A stretch of DNA of 64,000 bases, taken from Pseudomonadota bacterium (GTDB lineage Bacteria; Desulfobacterota; Binatia; Binatales; Binataceae). The notes under the pieces were generated by a model. The model worked only from the letters and a program-made list of their open reading frames with translations. It was not told where the DNA came from and made no database searches. The DNA is taken from NCBI GenBank assembly GCA_021325025.1, contig JAJPHZ010000040.1:19110-83109 (forward strand), read 5' to 3'. Shown in pieces: positions 43,336 to 52,596 of this stretch (positions are counted from its first letter, which is position 1; every line of letters starts with the position of its first letter). The translations under genes were made by a program, and so were the position numbers.

Positions 43336-43935
43336 GTGGCCATTTCACCGCGTAAACAGTTTGGAGCCGCCAGGGGACATCCGGTTTGCGAGTTGCAGCG
43401 TATGCAATTCGCTGCGCCCGGCGCAGTGCGTCTGGCGCGGGAGTTGTGGGAAATCCTACGCCGCAAACAGGGCTGCACGTTAAGCCGCCTGTATCGCTCG
43501 CCCGCTGACGAAGCGTCGTGGCTGGCGTATTCGGAATGGAACAGCCTGGCCGAGTTGGCCGGCGCCCGGCGCGAAGCGGCCCGCTCGCCGCTTAACCGCC
43601 GCTTGCACGCGGCGCTCAAGGCAAGCAGCGAGCGCGCCTATGAGCCGTTCGGCGCGGTGCGCAGCGCGCATGGCATCAATTTCGCCTCCGCCCCGGTGGC
43701 AGTGGTGATCGATTTTTTGGAGGAGATGGAACAGCCCGAAGCGGCGCTGGGCTTTCTGGCCGAGGCGCCCGGCTACCTTTCGCACATCCTGATGCATGAG
43801 GTGGGCAAATCGAAAACGCTGCTGTGCCTTGCGCATTTCGATACCGTGCATAATGCGGAGCAGGTCGCGCACGCGCTGGCCGAACAGCCCGCGGTGCGCG
43901 ACTTCAAGCCCGCCGCCGAGTTGTTCATGGTGTGA
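43336..43935 (+). CDS. Dimeric alpha/beta-barrel (ABM-like) protein
   Basis: A 199-residue protein, GTG start two bases after GAAGGAG. Two similar halves can be seen: ELWEILRRKQGCTLSRLYRS with SWLAYSEWNSLAELAG, and FLAEAPGYLSHILMHE with LCLAHFDTVHNAEQVA. This pattern fits antibiotic-biosynthesis-monooxygenase or stress-barrel proteins. No catalytic residues are identifiable. It is separated from the CoA-transferase by a hairpin leader. Confidence 0.6.
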   Translation: MAISPRKQFGAARGHPVCELQRMQFAAPGAVRLARELWEILRRKQGCTLSRLYRSPADEASWLAYSEWNSLAELAGARREAARSPLNRRLHAALKASSERAYEPFGAVRSAHGINFASAPVAVVIDFLEEMEQPEAALGFLAEAPGYLSHILMHEVGKSKTLLCLAHFDTVHNAEQVAHALAEQPAVRDFKPAAELFMV

Positions 43936-44000
43936 TGGGAACTCAGGGCTGGAACCGGCACGAGGCTTGTGCAAGCTGAACAATAATGGGAGCCGTCGAT

Positions 44001-44064
44001 GCGCGAGCATCCGTGCGCGCGCCAATTTTGAAAATTGGGTGGCGCAAGCCTCGGATGCTCGCGC
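44001..44064. repeat. 64-bp nested palindrome
   Basis: The gap 43936-44129 holds a large interrupted palindrome. Outer 13-bp arms GCGCGAGCATCCG (44001-44013) and its complement (44052-44064) enclose TGCGC/GCGCA arms (44014-44018/44042-44046). At the centre is CCAATTTT-G-AAAATTGG (44022-44038). A further ACAGGC/GCCTGT pair follows before the LolC-like start. Could be a REP-type element, a mobile-element end or a regulatory RNA. Confidence 0.6.
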
Positions 44065-44129
44065 GTGGTTGACAGGCAGGGACGCCTGTGCCGCCGAGCC
44101 GGCCGTCCCGCCGCCGACTCTTTGATTGA

Positions 44130-45383
44130 ATGCGGTACGAACTATTAGTAGCTTCACGCTACTTGCGGTCGCGGCGCAAGTCGGCCTTCATTTCGATCAC
44201 GACCTTCTTCACCGCGATCGGCGTGATGATCGGGGTGGCCGCCCTCACCATCACAGTGGCCGTGATGAACGGCTTCGAGGCCAACCTGCGCAACCGCATT
44301 CTGAGCCTTACCCCGCAGGTGCAGGTGGTACGCTACGGCGCGATGTCCGATTACGCGGCGGTGGCGTCCGCGGCGATGAAGATTCGGGGCGTGACCGGCG
44401 CCGACCCCTACATTATCGGGCAGGGGATGCTGACCTCGGCCAGCGCCGCGCGCGGCGTGGTGGTGCGGGGAATCGATCCCTCCAATCCCGCCGCAGTCGC
44501 CGACCTGCGTCGCTATCTGGAGCGGGGCAGCGTGGCCAGCCTCAACGCGCCGCCGCCGTCATCCACCGGCCCGGCGAACGTGCCGCCAGCGGACGCAGCA
44601 ATTGCCATCGGTTCGGTGCTGGCCGATAAACTGCATGTCCACGTGGGCGACCAGGTGCGGCTGATCTCGCCGATCTCGGTGGCTGGCGGCGAGATCAACG
44701 CCACCAGCGCGCCCTTTCGCATCGGCGCCACCTTTCTGTCCGGCGTGCAGTTCATCGATGAAACCGTGATCTTCATGGAACTGCATCGGGCGCAGGCCTT
44801 CTTCGGGCGCAAGCAGCAGGTCGACGGCGTCCAGGTCCATCTGGCCAATCTCGACGACACCTGGCGCGTGACCGCCGCGCTCAAGAAACTCTTTCCCTTT
44901 CCGCCCTACCGCGTGCGCAACTGGATCGAAATCAATCAGGCGGCATCGGCCGGCTTCGCGATGCTCAAGCGGGTCTACAGCCTGGTGCTGATGATGCTGA
45001 TCGCGGTGGCCGCCTTCAACCTGGTTGCGATGCTGATCATGGTGGTGATGGAAAAACGCAAAGACATCGCCATCCTGATGACGATGGGGGCCACGGCTGG
45101 CGCGGTGCGCCTGATCTTCATCATCAAGGGCTTGATCGTGGGTGCGATCGGCACCGGTGCGGGAGTGATTCTGGGCATCGCCGGATGCCTCGTGCTGGCG
45201 CGCTACCACTTCATCCATATACCGCGCGAGATCTACGGCATTTCGACCCTGCCGGTGGCGCCCTCGCCGGCGGCCTTTGCCTGGGTGGCGCTGGCGGCGA
45301 TGGCGCTGTGCTTCGTCGCCGCTTTGTATCCCGCGCGGCAAGCCTCGCGGCAGTTGCCGGTCGAGGTTATCCGTTGGGAATGA
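44130..45383 (+). CDS. LolC/LolE-type lipoprotein-releasing ABC transporter permease
   Basis: A 417-residue MacB-fold permease beginning MRYELLVASRYLRSRRKSA, the hallmark start of LolC/E. It has one N-terminal membrane helix (about 20-45), a periplasmic domain of some 220 residues and three C-terminal helices from about residue 280, with the coupling segment MEKRKDIAILMTMGATAGAVR. It should help release lipoproteins from the inner membrane, implying a Gram-negative envelope. No LolD ATPase gene is adjacent. Confidence 0.92.
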   Translation: MRYELLVASRYLRSRRKSAFISITTFFTAIGVMIGVAALTITVAVMNGFEANLRNRILSLTPQVQVVRYGAMSDYAAVASAAMKIRGVTGADPYIIGQGMLTSASAARGVVVRGIDPSNPAAVADLRRYLERGSVASLNAPPPSSTGPANVPPADAAIAIGSVLADKLHVHVGDQVRLISPISVAGGEINATSAPFRIGATFLSGVQFIDETVIFMELHRAQAFFGRKQQVDGVQVHLANLDDTWRVTAALKKLFPFPPYRVRNWIEINQAASAGFAMLKRVYSLVLMMLIAVAAFNLVAMLIMVVMEKRKDIAILMTMGATAGAVRLIFIIKGLIVGAIGTGAGVILGIAGCLVLARYHFIHIPREIYGISTLPVAPSPAAFAWVALAAMALCFVAALYPARQASRQLPVEVIRWE

Positions 45384-45452
45384 TTCCCAACGCACAGGCG
45401 CAAGTCGCCTGCGCGGTTAGGCGATACTGCGGAAAGCCGGCGCCGCCGGTCT

Positions 45453-45746
45453 TTACTCGCGGGGCGGGGCCGAATCGGGGCGGGGCTTGCCCGCTATCTT
45501 GGACTTTCGGATCACCAGCGTTTCGTGACCGCGCACCTTGATGGTGCGCGCGGGCTCGGACAACGGCGCCTTGCTGATGGCGGGGCGCTCCTCGCGCAAA
45601 CGGGCCGCGCCTGCGCCGCCGCGTTTGCGGCGCCAATTGCTGAGCTCCTTGGAAAGTTTGGAGGCCAGGTCGCTCTCGCCGATCCCGGCCCCGGCGTCTA
45701 GCGCGTCGCTATCCGCAGGATTGTGTGACGATTCTGGGGAACTCAT
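45453..45746 (-). CDS. Small basic hypothetical protein
   Basis: A 97-residue protein with an acidic N-terminal third (SSPESSHNPADSDALDAGAG) and a basic, Arg/Lys-rich remainder (ELSNWRRKRGGAGAARLREE; TIKVRGHETLVIRKSKI). The ATG follows GGGAG. No family recognised; the plausible start and ordered composition support a real gene. Convergent with the LolC-like gene. Confidence 0.5.
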   Translation of the reverse strand: MSSPESSHNPADSDALDAGAGIGESDLASKLSKELSNWRRKRGGAGAARLREERPAISKAPLSEPARTIKVRGHETLVIRKSKIAGKPRPDSAPPRE

Positions 45747-45973
45747 TTAGCTCCCTTCTCCCCTGAGGCAAATTACCCACCTTCGAACCATAGAACTATA
45801 TGGGTCCGGTTGGGTCGGCTTAGGTTGGTCGGTTCTGACTTGGAAGGCCAAAAATTTTACAAGAGTTCTATGCTATCCCTGCTTGGAAGGAATCGGAATT
45901 GGGACGGTTCGGAATGGGTCCTCGGCCGTTTGCGGTTCTTCGCCTGCTGTGGTTTCAGTCTACGCCAACTGCC

Positions 45974-46303
45974 TCACTGTGGGAAGATACTCTGCATGCG
46001 CAACGCCAGGCCCAGATCGCCGGCGATCCGCAGCTTGCCGCTCATGAACAGCATCTGGCCATTGGCCTTGCCGCTGACCATGTCGAGGTAGTCCTGCGCC
46101 GCCATCGAGATGGTGATGTTGGGCGAGGGATGGGTGCCCTCTTTAACATCACAGGTCTCATTCTTGATCGTCACGTACCACTTGCCGCCGCCATCGCCGG
46201 AGAGATCGAACTGGTAGACGGCATCCAGGCCCTTGGCGGCTTCCTTGTTGAAAATCGTCGGCATCTGAGCGAACGCCTCTTTGCACGATTGAACTTCCGC
46301 CAT
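45974..46303 (-). CDS. SCP2 sterol-carrier-like protein
   Basis: A 109-residue SCP2 domain: MAEVQSCKEAFAQMPTIFN, the strand block VYQFDLSGDGGGKWYVTIKN and the closing LFMSGKLRIAGDLGLALRM are typical. The start at 46303 is fixed by AAGGAGG; the frame's earlier ATG is unsupported. SCP2 domains bind acyl-CoA or sterols, fitting the acyl-CoA metabolism of this genome. A 227-bp gap to the 45453 gene has no visible gene. Confidence 0.9.
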   Translation of the reverse strand: MAEVQSCKEAFAQMPTIFNKEAAKGLDAVYQFDLSGDGGGKWYVTIKNETCDVKEGTHPSPNITISMAAQDYLDMVSGKANGQMLFMSGKLRIAGDLGLALRMQSIFPQ

Positions 46304-46465
46304 GGCTGCCTCCTTGGAATACCAGCTTGCCGAATACGATGCGGCGTTGGATACTGCGGCCATCTAAGCGCCGGATCCGAAACTTGTCAACACATTAAGC
46401 ATACGGCTAAAAAATTTTTCTCCGCCGCGGTTGTTGCGCCGCACGCTCCCTGTTTGCGGCCCGGG

Positions 46466-47998
46466 CTAGAAACTGAACACTCCCTTGGGCACCACCCGGA
46501 TCAGATTGGTGCGCACGCGCACGTTGGCGGCGGATTCGGCCACCGTCACGGCGTGCTCCTTTTCGGCTTCGGTGCTGACCTGCCCGCTCAGATAGGCGTC
46601 CTTGCCGATCACCTTGGCGGTTACCTGGCTCAGGCCCGCGCTCTGAAGTTGCGCGTTGATTGCGGCCTCGCTGCGCGCCCATTCGGCGGTGTCGGTTTGC
46701 AGGGTATCGATCACGTCGGTCACACCGTCGACGCTCTTGGCGGTGGCCACCGCCAGTCGGCGCTGCTTGTCGTCGAACACTTTGCCGTACAACGTCACCA
46801 CGCCGCCGCCGTTGGTATACACCTTAACGCGCCCCAAGCGGCGATCGGCGCGCAAGCGCTCCTGCACGCGGGCCAGCAGACTGGGCCGGGGCGGCGGAGG
46901 CGCAATCGCGCGATGGCGCCGGCGCGGGCGCGGCCGCGCTTCGGGCGCGGCCGGCGCGGGAGCGGGCGGCGCTTCAGGAGCCATGGCGGGCGGCGGTGCG
47001 ATCGGCTCCTTTGCGGCCAGCGCCGGGCTTGCTTCGGGCGCGGCGGCGGGCGGCGCCGGAGCGCTGGCGTATTCGGGAGTCTCGGCGGGACCGAGATGGG
47101 CGATCTTGTCGGCCAGCGCCGCTTCCACTGACGCTCGTTCGGCTTCGTTGCGCGCCATCACCACCGGATAGCTGACTTCGACCGAACTGCCGCTGAAGGG
47201 CGCAAAACGCCATCCCATCATGGTCTTGATCAGCTCGGCGTCCAGCGCGGGATTGGGCGCAGTGGAGGTCTTGACCGAACCGGCGACCACTTCGCCAGCG
47301 GGATTTACGGTCAGCGTCGCCAGCACCCCGTCGGAAAACCCGCTGTCGCCCGAGATCGCCTTCTTGTAGACATCAAGCACCGCCGCCGAATTCGCGTTGA
47401 ACAGCCAAGTTGCGGCCTCGACGTTGCGCGCCGGGTCGGACGCTGACTCCCCGGTAACCTGCACCGGTGTGTTGACCGCCAATTGCGCCAGCGGTCCGGT
47501 TATGGCGGGAGAGGCGGCCGGCGACGCTTCCGGCGCGGGCGCTTTGGGGACAACCCCGGTGCGGTTGAGATGAATCGCGAACCACACGCCTGCTGCCAAC
47601 GCGACCACCGCCGCCAACACGTATCCGCTGAGCGCGAAGAATCGGCGCGAGGTCGAGGGCGGTTCGGGGCCCTCGTCGTCAAAGGTCTGTCCCGCCGGTT
47701 GTTCGGCTGCGGATTGCAGGACGGTCTGGCGCGGAATGGTGAAGGACGGCTGCGGCGGAGGCGGCGGGGGCTGTGAGGGAGGGTTCAGGCGCGCCCCGCA
47801 AAACGAGCAGATCTCCTCCCCCGGCAGCGCTTTGCCCCCGCACACCGCGCATTCGATGGACGGCTCTTGGCCTGCCGCAGCGGGCATCTGGGTGGTGGCG
47901 CGCCCGGCGGCTTCCGCCGGTACCAGTTGCGCACCGTCATTTGGACAAAACCGCTCCGCGTCCGGATAGGTGACGGAACATTGGGGGCAGCGCTTCAT
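46466..47998 (-). CDS. Zinc-ribbon / TM / TonB-C-like / double-BON-domain envelope protein
   Basis: A 510-residue multidomain protein. A double zinc ribbon (CPQC, CPND, CAVCGG, CSFCGA) spans residues 1-70, then a proline-rich linker and one membrane helix at about 120-145. Next comes an AgmX/TonB-C-like domain (VLATLTVNPAGEVVAGSVKT, MMGWRFAPF), a long Ala/Pro spacer, and two BON domains at about 375-510 (VVTLYGKVFDDKQRRLAV; DAYLSGQVSTEAEKEHAV). The zinc ribbon would face the cytoplasm and the BON domains the periplasm, joining inner sensing to outer-envelope binding. Confidence 0.8.
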   Translation of the reverse strand: MKRCPQCSVTYPDAERFCPNDGAQLVPAEAAGRATTQMPAAAGQEPSIECAVCGGKALPGEEICSFCGARLNPPSQPPPPPPQPSFTIPRQTVLQSAAEQPAGQTFDDEGPEPPSTSRRFFALSGYVLAAVVALAAGVWFAIHLNRTGVVPKAPAPEASPAASPAITGPLAQLAVNTPVQVTGESASDPARNVEAATWLFNANSAAVLDVYKKAISGDSGFSDGVLATLTVNPAGEVVAGSVKTSTAPNPALDAELIKTMMGWRFAPFSGSSVEVSYPVVMARNEAERASVEAALADKIAHLGPAETPEYASAPAPPAAAPEASPALAAKEPIAPPPAMAPEAPPAPAPAAPEARPRPRRRHRAIAPPPPRPSLLARVQERLRADRRLGRVKVYTNGGGVVTLYGKVFDDKQRRLAVATAKSVDGVTDVIDTLQTDTAEWARSEAAINAQLQSAGLSQVTAKVIGKDAYLSGQVSTEAEKEHAVTVAESAANVRVRTNLIRVVPKGVFSF

Positions 47999-48217
47999 GG
48001 GCCTTCTCCCGGTCGCCTTGGATTCTCCTTCAAGGATATTAGGCCCGCGCCTTGCGCAAAAGCATCCGCAGGGGCCGTCAGTTGTCAGCCGGGAAGGATA
48101 GATAGATTAATGCATCGCACCGAAATGAATGTTAACCGCGGCTTGCCCCGTAACGGTCATCCATCATCATCATCGAGGCCGACTATCCCCGACCCCGGAT
48201 CCCTGCAACGCGAACAA

Positions 48218-48433
48218 TCAGGACTTATCCTCCAGGCGGAATCCCAGCTCGATGTGAACCTGGAAGACCGGCTCGGAATTGTTGTTCACCGCGCCGCGGA
48301 TGCCCTTGACCTTGAACCAGTCCAGATTGCGCAAGGTCTGCGAGGCCCTCTTGAGCGCGTTGCGCACGGCCTGCGACACGGTGTCGCCGGAGACTCCAAC
48401 GATTTCAACTACGTCGTACGTCTGGTCCGCCAT
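48218..48433 (-). CDS. Dodecin family flavin-binding protein (copy 1)
   Basis: A 71-residue dodecin: MADQTYDVVEIVGVSGDT, SQTLRNLDWFKVKGIRGAV and FQVHIELGFRLE. The Trp of LDWF stacks on flavin in characterised dodecins, which form 12-mers that store or buffer riboflavin/FMN. It lies 43 bp downstream of a second dodecin gene and its stop is downstream of it on the same strand. About two-thirds identical to copy 2. Confidence 0.93.
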   Translation of the reverse strand: MADQTYDVVEIVGVSGDTVSQAVRNALKRASQTLRNLDWFKVKGIRGAVNNNSEPVFQVHIELGFRLEDKS

Positions 48434-48476
48434 GTTTGTCCTCAAAGGTAAAGGCGCAGGTGCGACCCGGCCCGAT

Positions 48477-48695
48477 TCAAACGGGCTGTCCCTCCAGCCG
48501 GAAGCCCAGCTTGATGCTGACCTGGAAGACCGGCTCGGAGTTGTTTTTAACCAGTCCGCGGATCTCGGTGACTTCGAACCAATCGATGTTGCGCAAGGTC
48601 TGCGAGGCCTTCTTGAGCGCGTTGCGTATCGCCTGCTGAACGCTGTCTTCGGAAACCCCGACCACGTCGATAATCTTGTAGGTGTTGTTCGGCAT
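48477..48695 (-). CDS. Dodecin family flavin-binding protein (copy 2)
   Basis: A 72-residue dodecin: MPNNTYKIIDVVGVSEDSV, SQTLRNIDWFEVTEIRGLV and FQVSIKLGFRLE. All flavin-contact features are present. The start follows GGGGAGGA. Tandem with copy 1; the two could make mixed dodecamers or serve different flavins. Dodecins suit a genome with many flavoenzymes. Confidence 0.93.
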   Translation of the reverse strand: MPNNTYKIIDVVGVSEDSVQQAIRNALKKASQTLRNIDWFEVTEIRGLVKNNSEPVFQVSIKLGFRLEGQPV

Positions 48696-48803
48696 TTTTT
48701 CGTCCTCCCCAAATTGGCCGTTCCTCTCAACTACTAGGTGGTGCGGCCGACGGCAAGCAAATTCGCATCGCGCACGCCGCCTGTTTTCCTGTCCAATGGC
48801 GGT

Positions 48804-50234
48804 TCACCGGCCGCCGCCGGCAGAAATCGATCCGGGCCGATGAAACGAAACGGCGAGGACGGCGGGATCCTCGATGGTTCGCATGTCCAGAGTGAAGGCG
48901 CCCTCGGAGATGCGGCCGATGACGGCCGGATCGGCGTGGCGGAACATCGCGGCCAGCGCGTCGGCGGAATGCACGGGATGGGTGATGCGCAGCACGCGGG
49001 TTTCGATTTCGCCGCCCGGCATCGCACCCGAGCCGATCTCGGATGAGGATGGAGCAACCTCGATCAGGAAGTCGGCGCCCAACCGCTGCATCAGGATTTC
49101 GCGCGCGCGCCGGGCGACGATTTCAAGTTCCTGCGGCGTGCGCGTCAGCAGCCGCAGCACGGGCAGAGTCTGAGTCAGGTCGGCGGCGCGCAGGTAGATG
49201 CGCAGGGTCGCCGACAGTGCGGCCAGCGTCAGCTTGTCGCAGCGCAGCGCGCGCCTAAGCGGATTGGCGCGGATGCGTTCAATTAGATCGCGCCGGCCCA
49301 CGATAATTCCGGCCTGCGGGCCGCCCAGCAGCTTGTCGCCGGAAAAGGTCACCAGCCCGGCGCCGGCTTCGATTCGCTCCCTGACCACCGGCTCGCGATG
49401 CAGCCCGAAGCGGCGCAAATCCACCAGCGCGCCCGAGCCCAGGTCCTCCATCACCGCCAGCCCGCGCTCGGCCGCGAGCCGGCAGAGCTCGGCGATTGAC
49501 ACTTCGGCGGTAAATCCGATCACGCGGTAATTGGAGGGATGCACCTTGAGCAGGAGCGCGGTTTCGGGACCGATCGCACCGGCATAGTCGTGCGGATGGG
49601 TGCGGTTGGTGGTGCCGACTTCGCGCAGGCGCGCGCCGCTTTTGCGCATCACGTCCGGGATGCGGAAGGAGCCGCCGATCTCGATCAACTCGCCGCGCGA
49701 GACAATCACTTCGCGTCCTTCGGCCAGCGTGTTGAGCGCCAGCAGCACGGCGGCGGCATTGTTGTTGACCACGGTCGCCGCCTGCGCGCCGGTCAGCGCG
49801 CACAGCTCCTCCTCCACCATCCGGTCGCGCTCGCCGCGCCCGCCCTTTTCCAGATCGTATTCGAGCGTGATCGGCGAGCGCGCCGCCGCGCCGAGCGCAT
49901 CCACCGCCTCCTCGGCCAGCAGCGCCCGCCCCAGGTTGGTATGAATCACCACGCCCGTGGCATTGATCACGGGCCGCCAGGCGGCGCTGTCGGCGGCGAT
50001 GCGCGCGGCGGCGCGGCGCACGACCTCCCGCACGATCGCCTCGCGGCTATCGGCCGCCGGCTCGTGTCCAGCGGCAATCGCATCGCGCAGCGCGTCCTGG
50101 ACGGCGCGGACGATCGAGGTCAGATAGCTGCGGTTGAAGCGGTGTTGCGCGTCGGCCGGCAACGCCCGGATACATTCGTCAACCGAAGGCATCCGGCGCA
50201 AAGTCCGGGCAAGGTCGTCAGCGCTCGGCGGCAT
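48804..50234 (-). CDS. selA: L-seryl-tRNA(Sec) selenium transferase
   Basis: A 476-residue PLP enzyme that converts Ser-tRNA(Sec) to Sec-tRNA(Sec). NATGVVIHTNLGRALL, the NNNAAAVLLAL stretch, REVGTTNRTH and the PLP Lys (about residue 301 in FSGDKLLGGPQAG) are hallmarks. Length is standard (about 460-480). It shows that this organism makes selenoproteins, supporting recoding of the UGA in the peroxiredoxin. bioB is 16 bp upstream on the same strand. selB, selC and selD are not seen in the window. Confidence 0.96.
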   Translation of the reverse strand: MPPSADDLARTLRRMPSVDECIRALPADAQHRFNRSYLTSIVRAVQDALRDAIAAGHEPAADSREAIVREVVRRAAARIAADSAAWRPVINATGVVIHTNLGRALLAEEAVDALGAAARSPITLEYDLEKGGRGERDRMVEEELCALTGAQAATVVNNNAAAVLLALNTLAEGREVIVSRGELIEIGGSFRIPDVMRKSGARLREVGTTNRTHPHDYAGAIGPETALLLKVHPSNYRVIGFTAEVSIAELCRLAAERGLAVMEDLGSGALVDLRRFGLHREPVVRERIEAGAGLVTFSGDKLLGGPQAGIIVGRRDLIERIRANPLRRALRCDKLTLAALSATLRIYLRAADLTQTLPVLRLLTRTPQELEIVARRAREILMQRLGADFLIEVAPSSSEIGSGAMPGGEIETRVLRITHPVHSADALAAMFRHADPAVIGRISEGAFTLDMRTIEDPAVLAVSFHRPGSISAGGGR

Positions 50235-50250
50235 CGGCGCACCGTTTCGA

Positions 50251-51246
50251 TCAATCCTGCTCTTCGACCTCGAATCCCATGCGCTCGATCATTTCGCGGG
50301 TGGCGGCAACGGCCAGACCGGGCGTGGTCAGGTAGCCGTCGACGAAGATCGAATTGACGGCATAGAGCGCATAGCCCTGCAGTTCGCCAAGATTGAGTTC
50401 GCGCCCGCCGGCCGCCCGCACCTCGCTGGCGGGATTGAGCAGCCTGAACAGGCACAGCGCCTTCAGACAGGCCTGCGGCGTCAGCTCGCGGCGGCCCTCC
50501 ATCGGCGTGCCCCTTATCGGGTTGAGAAAATTCACCGGCACCGAGTCGATGTTAAGCCGGCGCGTCGCGTAGGCGAGATCGAGCAGGTCGTCCTCGCTTT
50601 CCCCCATCCCGACGATTCCCCCCGAGCAGGTGGCAAGGCCGGCCTCGCGCACGTTTTCGATGGTCCGCACCCGGTCATCCCAGGTGTGCGTGGTGCAGAT
50701 GCTGGGATAAAAGCGGCGGCTGGTGTTGAGGTTATGATTGACCCATCCGGCGCCCGCGCCTTTGAGCGCGTCGGCCTGCTCGCGCTCCATCAGGCCCAGC
50801 GACAGGCAGATCTCCAGCTCCGGGAAGCGCTCGCGGATGCGCTCGCAGGTCTCTCCGAAATGCTCGATGTCGCGGGCGTCGGGGCCGCGCCCGCTGGTCA
50901 CCATGCAGTAGCGGCGCGCACCGGCCTGCGCGGCGCGATCGGCGCCTTCCACCAGTTGCTGGATACTTTGCAGCTTGTAGACCGGGATGTCGGCCCTGGA
51001 CAGGCGCGACTGCGAGCAATAGCCGCAGTCCTCGGGGCAGATTCCGCTGCGCGCATTGCGCAGCATGCACAGCTTGACGCGCCGTCCGAAAGCGGCTTGC
51101 CGCACCCTGAGCGTCGCGGCCAGCAGGTCGCCCAGACGCTGGTCGGGGCAATTGAGGAGCGCACGCGCCGTTTCGCGATCCAACTCGCCACCGCTCAGCA
51201 CATCCTCGACGATTCGGTCCAAATCCAGGTCTTCGAACTTCACCAT
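50251..51246 (-). CDS. bioB: Biotin synthase
   Basis: A 331-residue radical-SAM enzyme converting dethiobiotin to biotin. The radical-SAM cluster ligands are C70, C74 and C77 in CPEDCGYCSQS; other marks are GWVNHNLNTS, SGGIVGMGES and VNFLNPIRGTP. Length is usual. It appears co-transcribed with selA, 16 bp apart. The linkage is probably incidental. Confidence 0.97.
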   Translation of the reverse strand: MVKFEDLDLDRIVEDVLSGGELDRETARALLNCPDQRLGDLLAATLRVRQAAFGRRVKLCMLRNARSGICPEDCGYCSQSRLSRADIPVYKLQSIQQLVEGADRAAQAGARRYCMVTSGRGPDARDIEHFGETCERIRERFPELEICLSLGLMEREQADALKGAGAGWVNHNLNTSRRFYPSICTTHTWDDRVRTIENVREAGLATCSGGIVGMGESEDDLLDLAYATRRLNIDSVPVNFLNPIRGTPMEGRRELTPQACLKALCLFRLLNPASEVRAAGGRELNLGELQGYALYAVNSIFVDGYLTTPGLAVAATREMIERMGFEVEEQD

Positions 51247-51294
51247 TAACGCACCTGCCAGTTTTTGCGCCGCGCTATGATATCGCCGTTGCGC

Positions 51295-52596
51295 CTAGCG
51301 GGCTACCCGCGCCGCGGCCAGAACGTGGAGCCGGGAAATGAGGAAGGCGGCCGCGGCCAGCGTGATGCATCCGGCAATCACCACCGCCAGTTCAGAGCTG
51401 AGATGCTGGCCGATGAAACCCACCTCCAGGCTGCCCAGCGGCGCCAGACCCATCAGCGACATCGTGTACAGACTCATCACGCGCCCGCGCAGCTCGTCGC
51501 TGACGAATAGCTGCACCAGCGTGTTGGTCGAGGCGACATAGTTGATCATCCCCGCCCCCACCATCATCTGCGCCGCCATCGACAACACCATCCAGCGCGA
51601 CAGGCCGAACACCACGATCGCCGACCCCAACAGGCAGGCGCCGGCAACCAAATGCTGGCGGATTTGCGCCGGCTCGCGTGAGCGCCAACTGAGCACCACT
51701 GCGCCGGCCAACGCGCCGATACCCTGGGCCGCCATCAAAAAACCGTAGGTGCGCGCCTGGCCGTGGAGGATGTTGCGGGCGAACACCGGCACCAGCACCG
51801 AATATTGCATTCCCAGTCCCATGATCAGCGCGATCGCAATCAGCAGGTTGAGCGTGGCCGGATGATGCGCTGCGTAGGCAAAGCCCTCGCGCACCCGCTT
51901 GAGCATCGTCGCGCCGAAGCGCTGGGTGCGGCGGGCCGGCAGATCCATTTCGAGCAGGCTCCAGATTACCGCCAGGTAGCTGACTCCGTTGAGGAAAAAG
52001 CAACCCGCTTCGCTGACCGCCATCAGCAACAGGCCGGCGACCGCCGGTCCGATCGCGCGCGCACCGTTGAAGGTCATCGAGTTGAGCGCGATCGCGTTGG
52101 GCAGGTCCTGGCGGCTGCCGCCCACCATCTCGACCAGAAATGCCTGCCGCCCGGGCAGGTCGAAGGCGTTCACCAGCCCATTGAACGACGCCAGTATGAT
52201 GATGTGCTCGACGCGCACCACCCTGGTCCAGGTCAGCGCCGACAGCACGAAGGCCGAGCACATCAGGCAGGTCTGCGTGATTACGATCAGGCGGCGCCGA
52301 TCGACGTGGTCAACCACCACGCCGGCAAACACCGTCACCAGCAGCAGCGGCACGTAGCTGGAGAAAGACACCAGCCCCAGCTTGAACGGCGAATTGGTCA
52401 GCCGCAGCACCAGCCAGCCCTGCGCCACAATCTGCATCCAGGTGCCGATCAGCGAAGTGAGCTGGCCGAAGAAGAACAGGCGAAAGTTGCGATGGCGCAG
52501 GGCGCGGAACGCTCCCAGCCTGGAACCACCCTCAAGGCTCGGCGCCGGTGTGGCGCCGTGCTGGTCGGGAAGCGATGGTGCTGCGGGCTGTTGCAT
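51295..52596 (-). CDS. MFS exporter (EntS/MFS_3 type)
   Basis: A 433-residue major-facilitator protein with about 12 hydrophobic helices. HRNFRLFFFGQLTSLIGTWMQ, LTNSPFKLGLV and VVVDHVDRRRLIV (the loop 2-3 motif) are characteristic of the EntS-like efflux group. Substrate unknown; siderophore or drug efflux are usual for this group. It ends 48 bp before bioB. Confidence 0.9.
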   Translation of the reverse strand: MQQPAAPSLPDQHGATPAPSLEGGSRLGAFRALRHRNFRLFFFGQLTSLIGTWMQIVAQGWLVLRLTNSPFKLGLVSFSSYVPLLLVTVFAGVVVDHVDRRRLIVITQTCLMCSAFVLSALTWTRVVRVEHIIILASFNGLVNAFDLPGRQAFLVEMVGGSRQDLPNAIALNSMTFNGARAIGPAVAGLLLMAVSEAGCFFLNGVSYLAVIWSLLEMDLPARRTQRFGATMLKRVREGFAYAAHHPATLNLLIAIALIMGLGMQYSVLVPVFARNILHGQARTYGFLMAAQGIGALAGAVVLSWRSREPAQIRQHLVAGACLLGSAIVVFGLSRWMVLSMAAQMMVGAGMINYVASTNTLVQLFVSDELRGRVMSLYTMSLMGLAPLGSLEVGFIGQHLSSELAVVIAGCITLAAAAFLISRLHVLAAARVAR

